Shown here: positions 34,435 to 42,070 of the stretch, piece after piece
Position numbering within the stretch: the stretch's first letter is position 1
How the letters are laid out: each line of letters starts with the position of its first letter
DNA from: a bacterium
Lineage (GTDB): Bacteria > Hydrothermota > Tepidihabitantia > Tepidihabitantales > Tepidihabitantaceae
Assembly (NCBI GenBank): GCA_035505375.1
Contig: DATJQV010000066.1
Coordinates: 1 to 64,000, forward strand
Length of the DNA stretch: 64,000 nt
Reading direction: 5' to 3'
Notes under the pieces: generated by a model
Databases searched by the model: none
Seen by the model: the letters and a program-made list of their open reading frames with translations, nothing else
What the model was told of the DNA's origin: nothing
Made by a program: the position numbers and the translations under genes

Positions 34435-35181
34435 ATGGCCGACCACTCCTCCATCGAATGGACTGAGGCGACGTGGAACCCGGTAACGGGGTGCTCGCAC
34501 ATCAGCGCGGGGTGCGCGCACTGCTATGCGGAACGGTTCGCCCTGCGGCTGCAGGCCGCGGGCATGCCGAAGTACAAGAACGGGTTCAAGGTGACGACCC
34601 ACGAGAGCGAGTTGCTCACTCCGCAGTCTTGGCGCAAGCCGCACGATGTATTCCTCTGTTCCATGGGTGACCTTTTCCATGAGAAGGTGCCATCGGGATT
34701 CATCCAGCGCGTGTTCGACGTGATGAAGTCGTGCCGACAGCACCGATTCCAGGTTCTCACCAAGCGCAGTCAACGGCTCAGGCAGTTGGCTCCGACGCTA
34801 CCTTGGCCTGAGAACATCTGGATGGGAGTGACGGTCGAGGACTCTCGGAACGTGAAGCGCATCGCCGATCTCGTCGCGACGCCTGCCAGGGTTAAGTTCC
34901 TTTCAGTGGAGCCGCTACTGGGCGAAATTCCGGACCTCCCTCTTGGTGACATCGACTGGGTAATTGTCGGCGGCGAGTCCGGACCGGGAGCGCGACCAAT
35001 CAGGAAGGAATGGGTCATTTCCATCCGGAATCAGTGCAAGAAGGCCGGGGTTGCCTTCTACTTCAAGCAGTGGGGCGGGACGAGGAAGCACGCGAACGGC
35101 CGCACACTCGACGGCAGGATATACGACGCGATGCCACGGCAGGCAGTAGACGGTAGACAGCAGACAGTAGACAGCATGTAG
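34435..35181 (+). CDS. Gp37/Gp68-type (DUF5131) three-cysteine protein
   Basis: A 248-aa protein of the phage Gp37/Gp68 (DUF5131) family. The N-terminal motif IEWTEATWNPVTGCSHISAG, then CAHCYAERF, gives Cys20-x6-Cys27-x2-Cys30, a likely iron-sulfur site related to radical-SAM proteins. Further marks are MGDLFHE, FQVLTKRSQRL, WMGVTVEDSRN, FLSVEPLLG and VGGESGPGARP. The usual partner TcmP is absent here; instead DUF488 and two hypotheticals precede it. The last 14 residues (AVDGRQQTVDSM) are encoded by a heptamer repeat that forms the left arm of the S23 cassette. Confidence 0.85.
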   Translation: MADHSSIEWTEATWNPVTGCSHISAGCAHCYAERFALRLQAAGMPKYKNGFKVTTHESELLTPQSWRKPHDVFLCSMGDLFHEKVPSGFIQRVFDVMKSCRQHRFQVLTKRSQRLRQLAPTLPWPENIWMGVTVEDSRNVKRIADLVATPARVKFLSVEPLLGEIPDLPLGDIDWVIVGGESGPGARPIRKEWVISIRNQCKKAGVAFYFKQWGGTRKHANGRTLDGRIYDAMPRQAVDGRQQTVDSM

Positions 35182-35190
35182 CAGACAGCG
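35145..35190. repeat. Left heptamer arm of S23 cassette 1
   Basis: Six unbroken units (AGTAGAC, GGTAGAC, AGCAGAC, AGTAGAC, AGCATGT, AGCAGAC). The right arm (35625-35652) carries the inverse units GTCTACT. The arm supplies the C-terminal codons and stop of the Gp37/Gp68 gene. Confidence 0.9.
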
Positions 35191-35207
35191 AACTCCAGCG
35201 GGCTACG

Positions 35208-35612
35208 TCACGCGCGACCGACGATTGAGACAATCAGACCATGCAGCATTCGACCAACCACGTCCAAAGAGGCCGTGACGGGTTCGACGTTAGTCACGTA
35301 ACCGAGGTCACGACTAAGGAGCAGGTAGTAGCGTAATTCTTCCAGCGAGCCCTGGGAGATGTTGTAGAACCTCACCTTGTCCGGACTGCTCCGCTTCTTG
35401 AAGCCTTCGGCGATGTTCGCGGGCACCGATACGGCCGCCCGCCGCATCTGTGACACGAGTCCGAACTGCTCCTCGCGAGGGAAGCGCGCGGTCATGCGAT
35501 ACACCACGAGCGTGAGTTCGTGAGCCCTCTGCCAGACCGAGAGATCCTCAAACCTCTCCAGCTTCCGTACGCCAGGCTTCTCTGCCCCCTGGCCCCCTTC
35601 ACACTCCTTCAT
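35208..35612 (-). CDS. S23-type four-helix-bundle protein, cassette 1
   Basis: A 134-aa protein of the 23S rRNA intervening-sequence (IVP/S23) four-helix-bundle family: FEDLSVWQRAHELTLVVYRM, FPREEQFGLVSQMRRAAVSV, PANIAEG, FYNISQGSLEELRYYL. Relatives are coded within IVSs of 23S rRNA and also occur free in genomes; the fold is shared with the Avd protein of diversity-generating retroelements. Here the gene lies alone between inverted heptamer arms (35145-35190 and 35625-35652). The first 16 residues are repeat-like and may be an extension. A second copy is at 38973-39338. Confidence 0.9.
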   Translation of the reverse strand: MKECEGGQGAEKPGVRKLERFEDLSVWQRAHELTLVVYRMTARFPREEQFGLVSQMRRAAVSVPANIAEGFKKRSSPDKVRFYNISQGSLEELRYYLLLSRDLGYVTNVEPVTASLDVVGRMLHGLIVSIVGRA

Positions 35613-35624
35613 GTGCCCTTCCCT

Positions 35625-35652
35625 GTCTACTGTCTACTGCCTACAGTCTACT
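35625..35652. repeat. Right heptamer arm of S23 cassette 1
   Basis: Units GTCTACT, GTCTACT, GCCTACA, GTCTACT, inverse to the left arm. It contains the stop codon of the phosphoesterase gene that follows. Confidence 0.9.
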
Positions 35653-37366
35653 TCATGAGCATCAGCCCCAAGCCGTGCGGGTCGTAGGTGATGGGCTGCC
35701 AGTCGGCATTCGCCTTGCGGCCTGGTTGCTTGCGCCGGAAGTTGAGGCCCCAGACACTGCCCGGCTTCGCAGTGACTCCGAATTGGGCCAGCGGCAGCTT
35801 GGCTTCCACCGACCAGTAGTTCTTGCCTTTCGTCGTCTTAACGTCCACGTCAGCGTTCCAGGACATGTCCACATCCATCTTGCCCGCCGGGCTGGCCGTT
35901 ATCTTCTGGTCCAGCACGACCGCGTTCGGGTTGAAGTATATCTGGTAGATGACGCCTCGTGATGTATCAGGCGCAAGGAACCAGCCGACGCAGTCGTCAA
36001 GGTGCACTCCCTTGTCGCGCTCGGTGGCATTGGCCCTGAGACTCTCCGGATGCGGGTCGAAGCAGACAGCGGCGAGGTAGAGATCCGTTGAGTCGGCCGC
36101 GAAGTAGAACCGGACCGAGTCGGTCTTCATCGATTCGCTGTCGTTGGTGAAAAGGTCCATAACCGGCTTCTGCCAGAGTTTCTCGATGACCTTGCCGTCA
36201 ATCACCGGCGGCTTCCTGACGAAGCCGCACCGGGCGGTGCGGGCCACGTCGAGCGAGGCGGTAATCGGACTCGACTTGCCTTTGGCGTACGGGAACCGGA
36301 GCGTCAGCTTGGGCGCCGGGAACGGCCGGCCCGCGCCGGCCACGGCAAATCGGTACTCGGCTTCGGCTCCGGGAGCGACGCTGACTGCCGCCGCCTTGGG
36401 TGAGACATTCCAGGTGGCAGGTACGTCCCAGCGGAGCGTGTCCTGAAGCGGAGTCTCAAGCGGCCGGTTCCTGATGATGAGCGTCACGGTATCAGAAGCC
36501 ATGAGATTGTCGCCGACGAGCACCGGCCGGCTGAACCTGAGCCCGGTCAGCTCGTTCCGGTCCACGGACTGGATGTCTTCCCAGGTCACGTCGTTCCACG
36601 CCCGCTTCTCTCCGCCGAGCAGAATCGGCTCGATGGTGATGCCCTTCTCGTCGTCCACGGTCACCATCGCCCAGTGATAGAGAATGCCGGTCGGGCCCGT
36701 CTCGGTTTCACCGCCGGAGCTGCCGATCGCCGTGTACTTGATGCCGTCATAGGTCGCGCTGAAATACTCGTGGATGTGGCCGTTGAACACCGCGTTCACG
36801 CCGTACTTCTTGAACAGGCTGTGCAGGGTATCCGGCTTACCCTCAGCAAGAGAGGCGGTCCAAAAAGGCTTGTGGTAGAAGACGAGCTTGAACTTTGCCT
36901 TGCGCGCAGCGGCCAGGTCGGAAGCCAGCCAGTTGAGCTGCTCTGCCGGCAGCGATTCGCTCGCTTCCCAGCGGCTGGCGTCGAGCACGGTGATGTGCAG
37001 GCCCTTGTAGTCGAACGAGTAGTAGGGTTTGCCTGCGTTTCGTTCATACGGACCTAGTGCGTTGTCGAAGGTGATGTCGTGGTTGCCCGGCGTGTAGTAG
37101 AATGGCATCTTCAGCGGGGCAATAATGGCCTTGTATTCCTTCCACTCCTGGTCGAGCTTCAGCGTGTCGGTCCGCTCGTAGCCTTCAATGTGGTCGCCGA
37201 CGGTGATGACGAAATCGGGGTTGGCCTTCGCGACCTCGGCCACGATCTTCTCGTGGACGCTGTCCTGGTGGTCGCCGGTCCGGTCGCCGAGTATCGCGAA
37301 CCTGACCGGCGCCGCGACCGCCACCACCGCCAGCAGGAACACAGTTGTCATAATCACTCTCTTCAT
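35648..37366 (-). CDS. Secreted calcineurin-like phosphoesterase with C-terminal CBM9/DOMON-like domain
   Basis: A 572-aa protein with signal peptide MKRVIMTTVFLLAVVAVAA and AGGAGA 5 bases before the ATG. Residues 25-270 form a metallophosphoesterase: ILGDRTGDH, TVGDHIEG, YTPGNHDITF and VFNGHIHEYF provide the two-metal site. A linker beta domain follows, then a C-terminal beta sandwich (PPVIDGKVIEKLWQKP ... SVEAKLPLAQFG ... GLNFRRKQPG), as in CBM9/DOMON-like domains of secreted hydrolases. It ends LGLMLMK without a sorting domain. It probably acts on extracellular phosphoesters or nucleotides. Its stop codon lies within a heptamer repeat. Confidence 0.85.
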   Translation of the reverse strand: MKRVIMTTVFLLAVVAVAAPVRFAILGDRTGDHQDSVHEKIVAEVAKANPDFVITVGDHIEGYERTDTLKLDQEWKEYKAIIAPLKMPFYYTPGNHDITFDNALGPYERNAGKPYYSFDYKGLHITVLDASRWEASESLPAEQLNWLASDLAAARKAKFKLVFYHKPFWTASLAEGKPDTLHSLFKKYGVNAVFNGHIHEYFSATYDGIKYTAIGSSGGETETGPTGILYHWAMVTVDDEKGITIEPILLGGEKRAWNDVTWEDIQSVDRNELTGLRFSRPVLVGDNLMASDTVTLIIRNRPLETPLQDTLRWDVPATWNVSPKAAAVSVAPGAEAEYRFAVAGAGRPFPAPKLTLRFPYAKGKSSPITASLDVARTARCGFVRKPPVIDGKVIEKLWQKPVMDLFTNDSESMKTDSVRFYFAADSTDLYLAAVCFDPHPESLRANATERDKGVHLDDCVGWFLAPDTSRGVIYQIYFNPNAVVLDQKITASPAGKMDVDMSWNADVDVKTTKGKNYWSVEAKLPLAQFGVTAKPGSVWGLNFRRKQPGRKANADWQPITYDPHGLGLMLMK

Positions 37367-37389
37367 GAATGTCTCCTCTCTTCCGTTTT

Positions 37390-37424
37390 GCTCCTAGTCC
37401 TCGATCCCTGACCCCTGGTCCCTA
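37390..37424. repeat. Heptanucleotide repeat between genes
   Basis: Units GCTCCTA, GTCCTCG, ATCCCTG, ACCCCTG, GTCCCTA between the phosphoesterase start and the DUF554 stop (which lies in the last unit). Confidence 0.8.
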
Positions 37425-38108
37425 TCTGAGAAACACCGCTGCCAGCACGCCGGCGAACACCAGCGCTGGAAGCATGTTCAGAACCTTGAGCTGTTTGATT
37501 TCGAGAATAGTAATACCCAGACCGATGAGAATCAAGCCGCCCGCAGCCGAGACCTCACCGACTACGGTGTTTGACAACACCGCGTGCAGTGAGCCGGCGA
37601 GCAGGGTCAGCCCGCCCTGGTAGATGAACAGCGGGATGACCGAGAAGAGAACGCCTATTCCGAGCGAAGAGGCGAGGGCCAGCGACGCGAACCCGTCGAG
37701 CACCGACTTGGCCACAAGCAGGTTCGGCCTGCCGCCCAGACCTTCTTCGATTGCACCGAGCACGGTCATCGAGCCCATGCAGAAGAGCAGGAACGCCGTA
37801 ACCAGTCCCTCAGCGAACCGCTCGCCGCCGAGCTGTAGTCGTGCCTTCAGCCATTCTCCGAATCGGTTGAGCAGCCGGTCGATGTCGAGCAGTTCCCCGG
37901 TAATCGCGCCCAGAACTATCGAGAAGACAAGCACAAGCAGGCTCTTTGTCTTCGCGGCCATTGTGAACCCGATGAACAGCGTGAAAAGGCCGATGCCCTG
38001 GAACGCCACGGTAGTGAACCGTCTGGGCAGACGGGCGTGGAAGAAGGTGCCGACCATGCTGCCGGCTATGACAGCGCCGACGTTAATCAGCGTCCCGAGA
38101 AGCCTCAT
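37422..38108 (-). CDS. DUF554 family membrane protein
   Basis: A 228-aa protein with about seven hydrophobic segments. The YdfK/DUF554 pattern is clear: GTLINVGAVIAGSMVGTF, FTLFIGFTMA, GAITGELLDID, FCMGSMTVLGAIEEGL, AKSVLDGFASLALASSLG, GGLILIGLGI. Transport role is suspected for the family but the substrate is unknown. Its start lies 2 bases from the stop of the metallo-hydrolase gene. Confidence 0.88.
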   Translation of the reverse strand: MRLLGTLINVGAVIAGSMVGTFFHARLPRRFTTVAFQGIGLFTLFIGFTMAAKTKSLLVLVFSIVLGAITGELLDIDRLLNRFGEWLKARLQLGGERFAEGLVTAFLLFCMGSMTVLGAIEEGLGGRPNLLVAKSVLDGFASLALASSLGIGVLFSVIPLFIYQGGLTLLAGSLHAVLSNTVVGEVSAAGGLILIGLGITILEIKQLKVLNMLPALVFAGVLAAVFLR

Positions 38109-38110
38109 CG

Positions 38111-38980
38111 CTATTGGAACCGGTTCCAGCCCGGGTGTTTGGCATCGGCCTGCCCGCCGAGCTCGATGAAGGCGGTTTCGATGTTCAGACGGTGCGCTTC
38201 CTTGTTCTGGTCGCGGTCAGCGTATGTCATGCCGGCGCAGTCTCTGAGAGCATCGGAGATGCGTCGCCCTGCTGCCACTGCTGCTTCCACTCTGCGCTGC
38301 AGTTCAGCAAGGTAGGCGCGGTCCGTGTCGAACCTCGCCCTGACTTCCGACCGGCCGCTGGCCGGCGTGCCGTGGCCCGGCACGAGCGTGGTCACATCAA
38401 GTTGCGCAAGTCGGTCGAGAGTCTGGCGATACGCCTCCAGGCTGTGCATCACAAATGGAATCTCGATGTCACTCAGCATGTCCGCGGCCCAGAGGGTGGT
38501 CTCGCTTTGGTCATAGACGACCAGTTGTTCGGGCGCGTGGCCCGGCGCGTGTAGCAGTTCGATCGTCCTGTCCCCGAGCCTGAGCTCGAGTTGGTCGGCG
38601 AAAGTCTGGTCCGGCTCGCGCAGCAGGAAGGGCATGTCACGTTGCACTCCCGACTGCCGTTCCCACTCGGTAACCTGGCGCTCGATTCGTGCACCTGACT
38701 CGGCCAGCACCGCCTGGCTCTCCTGCAGCTGGACGACCGGCACTCCCGGAAAGTACTCGGGACCGAGAACGTGGTCCCAGTGGTTGTGGGTCACGACCAG
38801 GTACGTCGGGCTTGCGCCGTGCGCGTAGATGTGGGACCGCAGCCGGTCAATCTCGTCAGGGAAAAGGCCAGGGTCGATGAGCAGAGCGTCCCTGCCGTAA
38901 ACGAGAACGCCGGCGTTGTAGGACATGGAACGGCTTGGAAAGAGAGTAAGGGAGGAGAGAGGAGGGAGGAGTTCAGTCAT
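38111..38980 (-). CDS. Metallo-beta-lactamase-fold hydrolase
   Basis: A 289-aa protein with the zinc motif VVTHNHWDHVLG (HxHxDH) near 85, LLHAPGHAPEQLVVYD near 170, and VPGHGTPASG near 225. The substrate is not evident; glyoxalase II- or quinolone-signal-type thioester hydrolysis is a possibility. The start is the ATG at 38980 that overlaps the TGA of the S23 gene (ATGACTGA). Codons 5-11 (LLPPLSS) come from the heptamer arm of S23 cassette 2, so the cassette has probably replaced the native start; an internal ATG (MSYNAG) is an alternative. Confidence 0.8.
   Translation of the reverse strand: MTELLPPLSSLTLFPSRSMSYNAGVLVYGRDALLIDPGLFPDEIDRLRSHIYAHGASPTYLVVTHNHWDHVLGPEYFPGVPVVQLQESQAVLAESGARIERQVTEWERQSGVQRDMPFLLREPDQTFADQLELRLGDRTIELLHAPGHAPEQLVVYDQSETTLWAADMLSDIEIPFVMHSLEAYRQTLDRLAQLDVTTLVPGHGTPASGRSEVRARFDTDRAYLAELQRRVEAAVAAGRRISDALRDCAGMTYADRDQNKEAHRLNIETAFIELGGQADAKHPGWNRFQ
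38945..38972. repeat. Left heptamer arm of S23 cassette 2
   Basis: Units AGTAAGG, GAGGAGA, GAGGAGG, GAGGAGT ending at the stop codon of the S23 gene. Inverse to the arm at 39345-39381. Confidence 0.85.
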
Positions 38981-39338
38981 CGCGCGATAATGCTCCAATG
39001 AGACCATTCAACATTCGACTCAACTCATCCAGCTTGCTCTGAAGCTCGCCGGCCGTCTTCGGTGAAATGTACCGCAGTCGGGCCGCGACTTCGACCTGCG
39101 TATCGAGCTCGCTGAGCGAGCCGCGTGACGTGTACAGGAAGCGGACGTATTCCTTGCGCCCTTTTCTGGCCGATCCCTCCGCTATGTTGCTGGGAATAGA
39201 CAGGGCAGCCCTCCGCATCTGTGACACCATCCCGAATTTCTCGGCGGCCGGGAATCGCGCAGTGACCTCGTGCACCTGAATGACGAAATCCATTGCCTTC
39301 ATCCATACCGTGAGTCGGCGGTGCGGCTTCTCATCCAT
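38973..39338 (-). CDS. S23-type four-helix-bundle protein, cassette 2
   Basis: A 121-aa IVP/S23 family member: LTVWMKAMDFVIQVHEVTARFP, EKFGMVSQMRRAALSIP, SNIAEGSARKG, FLYTSRGSLSELDTQ. It is clearly related to the copy at 35208-35612 (QMRRAA, NIAEG, GSLxEL). The gene fills the space between two inverse heptamer arms with almost no spare sequence. Its TGA overlaps the ATG of the metallo-hydrolase. Function unknown; possible RNA-binding bundle. Confidence 0.9.
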   Translation of the reverse strand: MDEKPHRRLTVWMKAMDFVIQVHEVTARFPAAEKFGMVSQMRRAALSIPSNIAEGSARKGRKEYVRFLYTSRGSLSELDTQVEVAARLRYISPKTAGELQSKLDELSRMLNGLIGALSRDD

Positions 39339-39341
39339 TTC

Positions 39342-39962
39342 TCATCTCCTCCCTCCTCCCTCACTCCCTGCTCCCTGAACCTCTGAGTGCCGAAAGCAAC
39401 CGACGAGGTGATCGTTCACCATCCCTGCCGCCTGCATGAATGCGTAGCAGATGGTCGAACCGACGAAGCGGAACCCGCGCGCCTTCAAGTCCTTGCTCAT
39501 TGCATCGGACTCGCGGCTCCGGCAGGGAATCCGGCCGATGGCCCGCCATCGGTTCTTCTTGGTCTTGCTGCCGGTGAACTGCCAGATGTAGCGGTCGAAG
39601 CTGCCGTACTCCTGTCTTACCGCCAGGAAGGCACGCGCGTTGGCGATCGTGGCTTCTATCTTCATGCGGTTGCGGATGATGTCGCAGTCGGCGAGCAGTT
39701 GTTGTACCTTGCGGCTGTCGAACCTCGCCACCTTGCGCGGGTCGAAGTTCGCAAATGCCCTTCGGAATCCCTCGCGTTTCTTCAGGACGATTGCCCAGCT
39801 CAGTCCGGCTTGAAAGGCATCGAGCACGAGGAACTCAAACAGCTTCCGGTCGTCGTGCAGCGGCACGCCCCATTCGCTGTCGTGGTAGCGAATCATCAGC
39901 TCGTTGTCCGCCGGCCACGGGCAGCGTCGTACGGGCTTTGCAGTTATGGTGTCAGCGGACAT
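39342..39962 (-). CDS. tag: Tag, DNA-3-methyladenine glycosylase I
   Basis: A 206-aa enzyme removing 3-methyladenine from DNA. Seen: RCPWPADNELMIRYHDSEWG (zinc ligands Cys14 and His27), FEFLVLDAFQAGLSWAIVLKKRE, SKDLKARGFRFVGSTICYAFMQA, and GMVNDHLVGCF with the C-terminal zinc ligands. The final ten residues are repeat-encoded by the neighbouring S23 cassette arm. Upstream on the minus strand, TTGACC-17-TAACGT ends 9 bases before the ATG, again suggesting a very short leader. Confidence 0.93.
   Translation of the reverse strand: MSADTITAKPVRRCPWPADNELMIRYHDSEWGVPLHDDRKLFEFLVLDAFQAGLSWAIVLKKREGFRRAFANFDPRKVARFDSRKVQQLLADCDIIRNRMKIEATIANARAFLAVRQEYGSFDRYIWQFTGSKTKKNRWRAIGRIPCRSRESDAMSKDLKARGFRFVGSTICYAFMQAAGMVNDHLVGCFRHSEVQGAGSEGGGRR
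39345..39381. repeat. Right heptamer arm of S23 cassette 2
   Basis: Units TCTCCTC, CCTCCTC, CCTCACT, CCCTGCT, CCCTGAA, inverse to the arm at 38945-38972. It forms the last codons of the tag gene (encoding GAGSEGGGRR). Confidence 0.85.
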
Positions 39963-40022
39963 GGTGCAGGCACGTTACCTCAAACTCCGCTCGTGGTCAA
40001 GCCACACCGCTTGACCCCGTTG

Positions 40023-40904
40023 ATGTCGTCCCATATGCTACTCGCCTTGCTGGGCCGCCCTGATTCGGTCCAGCCTGACACTGTCGAGAGGAAACTGCTG
40101 CTCCGATTCAGCCCCCGCGAGTTTGGCGTCGGCCTGTCGTCGGGCCGACGGCTGCGCTGCTTCCGCTTCCCCGGACGCTGGATGGCTGGGTCCGAACTGG
40201 ACCGGCTCCGCGAGGACGTCAGGGCCGTGGCACTCGCCCGGCTCGGTACCGTACCCGAATACGGCGTATTCCTGCCGGGTCGCGCCCCCTGGTGCAACCG
40301 CGTGGTGACATGCCTGTACGACCGAGATGGTAGGGCGATCGCGTTCAGCACCGTGATGGCGTACGCACTCCCGGTAGACGGTCGGGTCCACCAAGTGTTT
40401 CAGCTCGGCTTAGTGGTATCCGACGGCAGGTCGCGGCAGAGCACCATCGGTTCGGTTTACTTCTGGCCGCTTGCCTACATCCTGGCGCTGCGCGGATTCC
40501 GACAGTACTGGGTTGCCTCCGCGACAATGATACCCAACATCGTGGGCATCTTCGCCGATGCCTTCGTCGACGTGTTCCCTCACTATCGGCGTCGCCGCCG
40601 TCCTTCACCGGCGGTTCTGGCCATTGCCCGCCTCCTGGTGTCAAGGCACGGCGCCGAGTTCGCAGCCGGGCCGGAGAGTCGATTCGACGAGGAGACCTTC
40701 GCGGTCAGCGACGGGTACATTGCCGCAGCCGCGCCTCTCCACAAGACATGGGACCAGGTCGCGAAGCACGCCGACCCACGCTGCAACGAGCTCTGCCGCC
40801 GTGTGCTGGACTACCAACGCGGCGACGACCTGTTGCAGATTGGTCGCGTCAACCTCGGTCTGCTGCTGCGCCGAACCATAGGCGGGGTCGAGAAGCGACG
40901 ATGA
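40023..40904 (+). CDS. GNAT-like protein of unknown function
   Basis: A 293-aa protein from the ATG at 40023 (a second ATG lies 12 bases on). Central segments (VVTCLYDRDGRAIAFSTVMA, FQLGLVVSDGRSRQSTIGSV, LALRGFRQYWVASATMIPNIV) resemble the beta4-alpha3-beta5 core of GNAT acyltransferases, but I cannot assign a substrate. Very Arg-rich near 190. Its TGA overlaps the ATG of the next gene, a clearer GNAT protein, so the two probably work together. Confidence 0.5.
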   Translation: MSSHMLLALLGRPDSVQPDTVERKLLLRFSPREFGVGLSSGRRLRCFRFPGRWMAGSELDRLREDVRAVALARLGTVPEYGVFLPGRAPWCNRVVTCLYDRDGRAIAFSTVMAYALPVDGRVHQVFQLGLVVSDGRSRQSTIGSVYFWPLAYILALRGFRQYWVASATMIPNIVGIFADAFVDVFPHYRRRRRPSPAVLAIARLLVSRHGAEFAAGPESRFDEETFAVSDGYIAAAAPLHKTWDQVAKHADPRCNELCRRVLDYQRGDDLLQIGRVNLGLLLRRTIGGVEKRR

Positions 40905-41980
40905 ACGGACCCAAATCGGTCATCGTCCGCGCCTGGCAGCCATCGGACAACGACGCCCTGATTCGAATCGCCCGCACAGCCTCATTCCCGGCCAGGGTCC
41001 GACTCGGCATCGACCGCGCGCCCGACTTCGCAGCGTTCAGCCAGTCGGCAGGTGACGGGTTCGACATCCTGGTCGCCGAGGTGCGCGGGCAAGTGGCCGG
41101 CTTCCTTGAGACGCGCCGGCTCACATTCCTGCTGCGCGGCAGACCAGTGCCGACCAGCTACTTCGCGCTGGCCGGAGTCGAGCGAGGCGGCCGCGGCCTG
41201 GGCATATATCCTCGCCTCATCGCCGAGGCTGAGCTACGCAGCCGGGCCGCTGGCGTGCGCCTCGGCCTGGGCCTCGCGAACGTCCGCAACCCGCGGGTGA
41301 CCCGTTTCTTTGCGGCAAATCGTGACGACATTATCCTGGGTCGCAGAATTGTTGTCTCTTCGATACTGCTCGGTCCACGCCATCTGGTCCGGCGCGGTAT
41401 CGCCTGCGACCGTGCGACCCCGATGGACCTGCCGGCGATCCTGGAACTAGTCAAACGCAGCTATTCGCGGCACGTCCTGGCACCGGTTGTCGATGAAGCC
41501 GGCCTGATGGCGGCGGGGACGGAGAACCTGGCCGTGGCCCGTGACGGAGGCAGCATCGTGGCAACCCTCGGTATCTGGGACCAGCGCGCGCTGCGCCGCG
41601 TCATGGTTGCAGGGTACGGCCACATCGAAGTCTGGCTCCGCCGTCTGCTCAACTCGGCCACCGCCCTGACCAGCCTCGCTCGCCTGCCGGCACCAGGCGA
41701 GGAACTGCGCGTGCTGCACGCGACGTACGCGGCGGCTGAACCGGAACGCGGGGACGCACTCGCAGGACTGCTGCGGTGGGTCTGCAACCGCTGTGCGGGA
41801 CAGGGCTATCACGCATTGCTGCTGGGGCTGCCGGAGGATGACCCGCTGGCCGCGGCGACTCGCGGCCTCTGGCAGTTCCGCAACGTGGACTTGCCGGTTC
41901 TTGTTCCGCATCCGGATATCCGGCACGCGCTGCTGGAGGCCGGAACGCCGTCGGTCCGCTTCGAATACGCGCTTGCCTGA
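40901..41980 (+). CDS. Double-GNAT acetyltransferase-like protein
   Basis: A 359-aa protein starting at ATG inside the preceding stop (ATGA). The N-terminal half is GNAT-like (VIVRAWQPSDNDALIRIAR, GQVAGFLETRRL, LAGVERGGRGLGIYPRLIAEA with the acetyl-CoA loop RGxG). The second half repeats the layout (DRATPMDLPAILELVKRSY, GYHALLLGLPEDDPLA). Substrate unknown. Confidence 0.65.
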   Translation: MNGPKSVIVRAWQPSDNDALIRIARTASFPARVRLGIDRAPDFAAFSQSAGDGFDILVAEVRGQVAGFLETRRLTFLLRGRPVPTSYFALAGVERGGRGLGIYPRLIAEAELRSRAAGVRLGLGLANVRNPRVTRFFAANRDDIILGRRIVVSSILLGPRHLVRRGIACDRATPMDLPAILELVKRSYSRHVLAPVVDEAGLMAAGTENLAVARDGGSIVATLGIWDQRALRRVMVAGYGHIEVWLRRLLNSATALTSLARLPAPGEELRVLHATYAAAEPERGDALAGLLRWVCNRCAGQGYHALLLGLPEDDPLAAATRGLWQFRNVDLPVLVPHPDIRHALLEAGTPSVRFEYALA

Positions 41981-41996
41981 GCGGACGCCCATATCC

Positions 41997-42025
41997 TTGA
42001 CTCGACCGATTCTCCTGCCTACAAT
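41997..42025 (+). promoter_or_regulatory. Promoter of phoH-ybeY operon
   Basis: TTGACT (41997-42002), a 17-base spacer and TACAAT (42020-42025). A start near 42032 gives a leader of about 40 bases to the GTG at 42071 and rules out in-frame codons upstream of it. Confidence 0.7.
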
Positions 42026-42070
42026 AGCGTGCCAGTTGGACAATACCATCAAGACCCCGACCAGAGAATA

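Noticed and set aside
31928-35181. Prophage remnant
   Set aside because: Only the Gp37/Gp68-type gene is phage-like; no structural, integrase or lysis genes are present.
34435-35181. Diversity-generating retroelement, because S23 relatives include Avd
   Set aside because: No reverse transcriptase, template repeat or variable repeat seen near either S23 gene.
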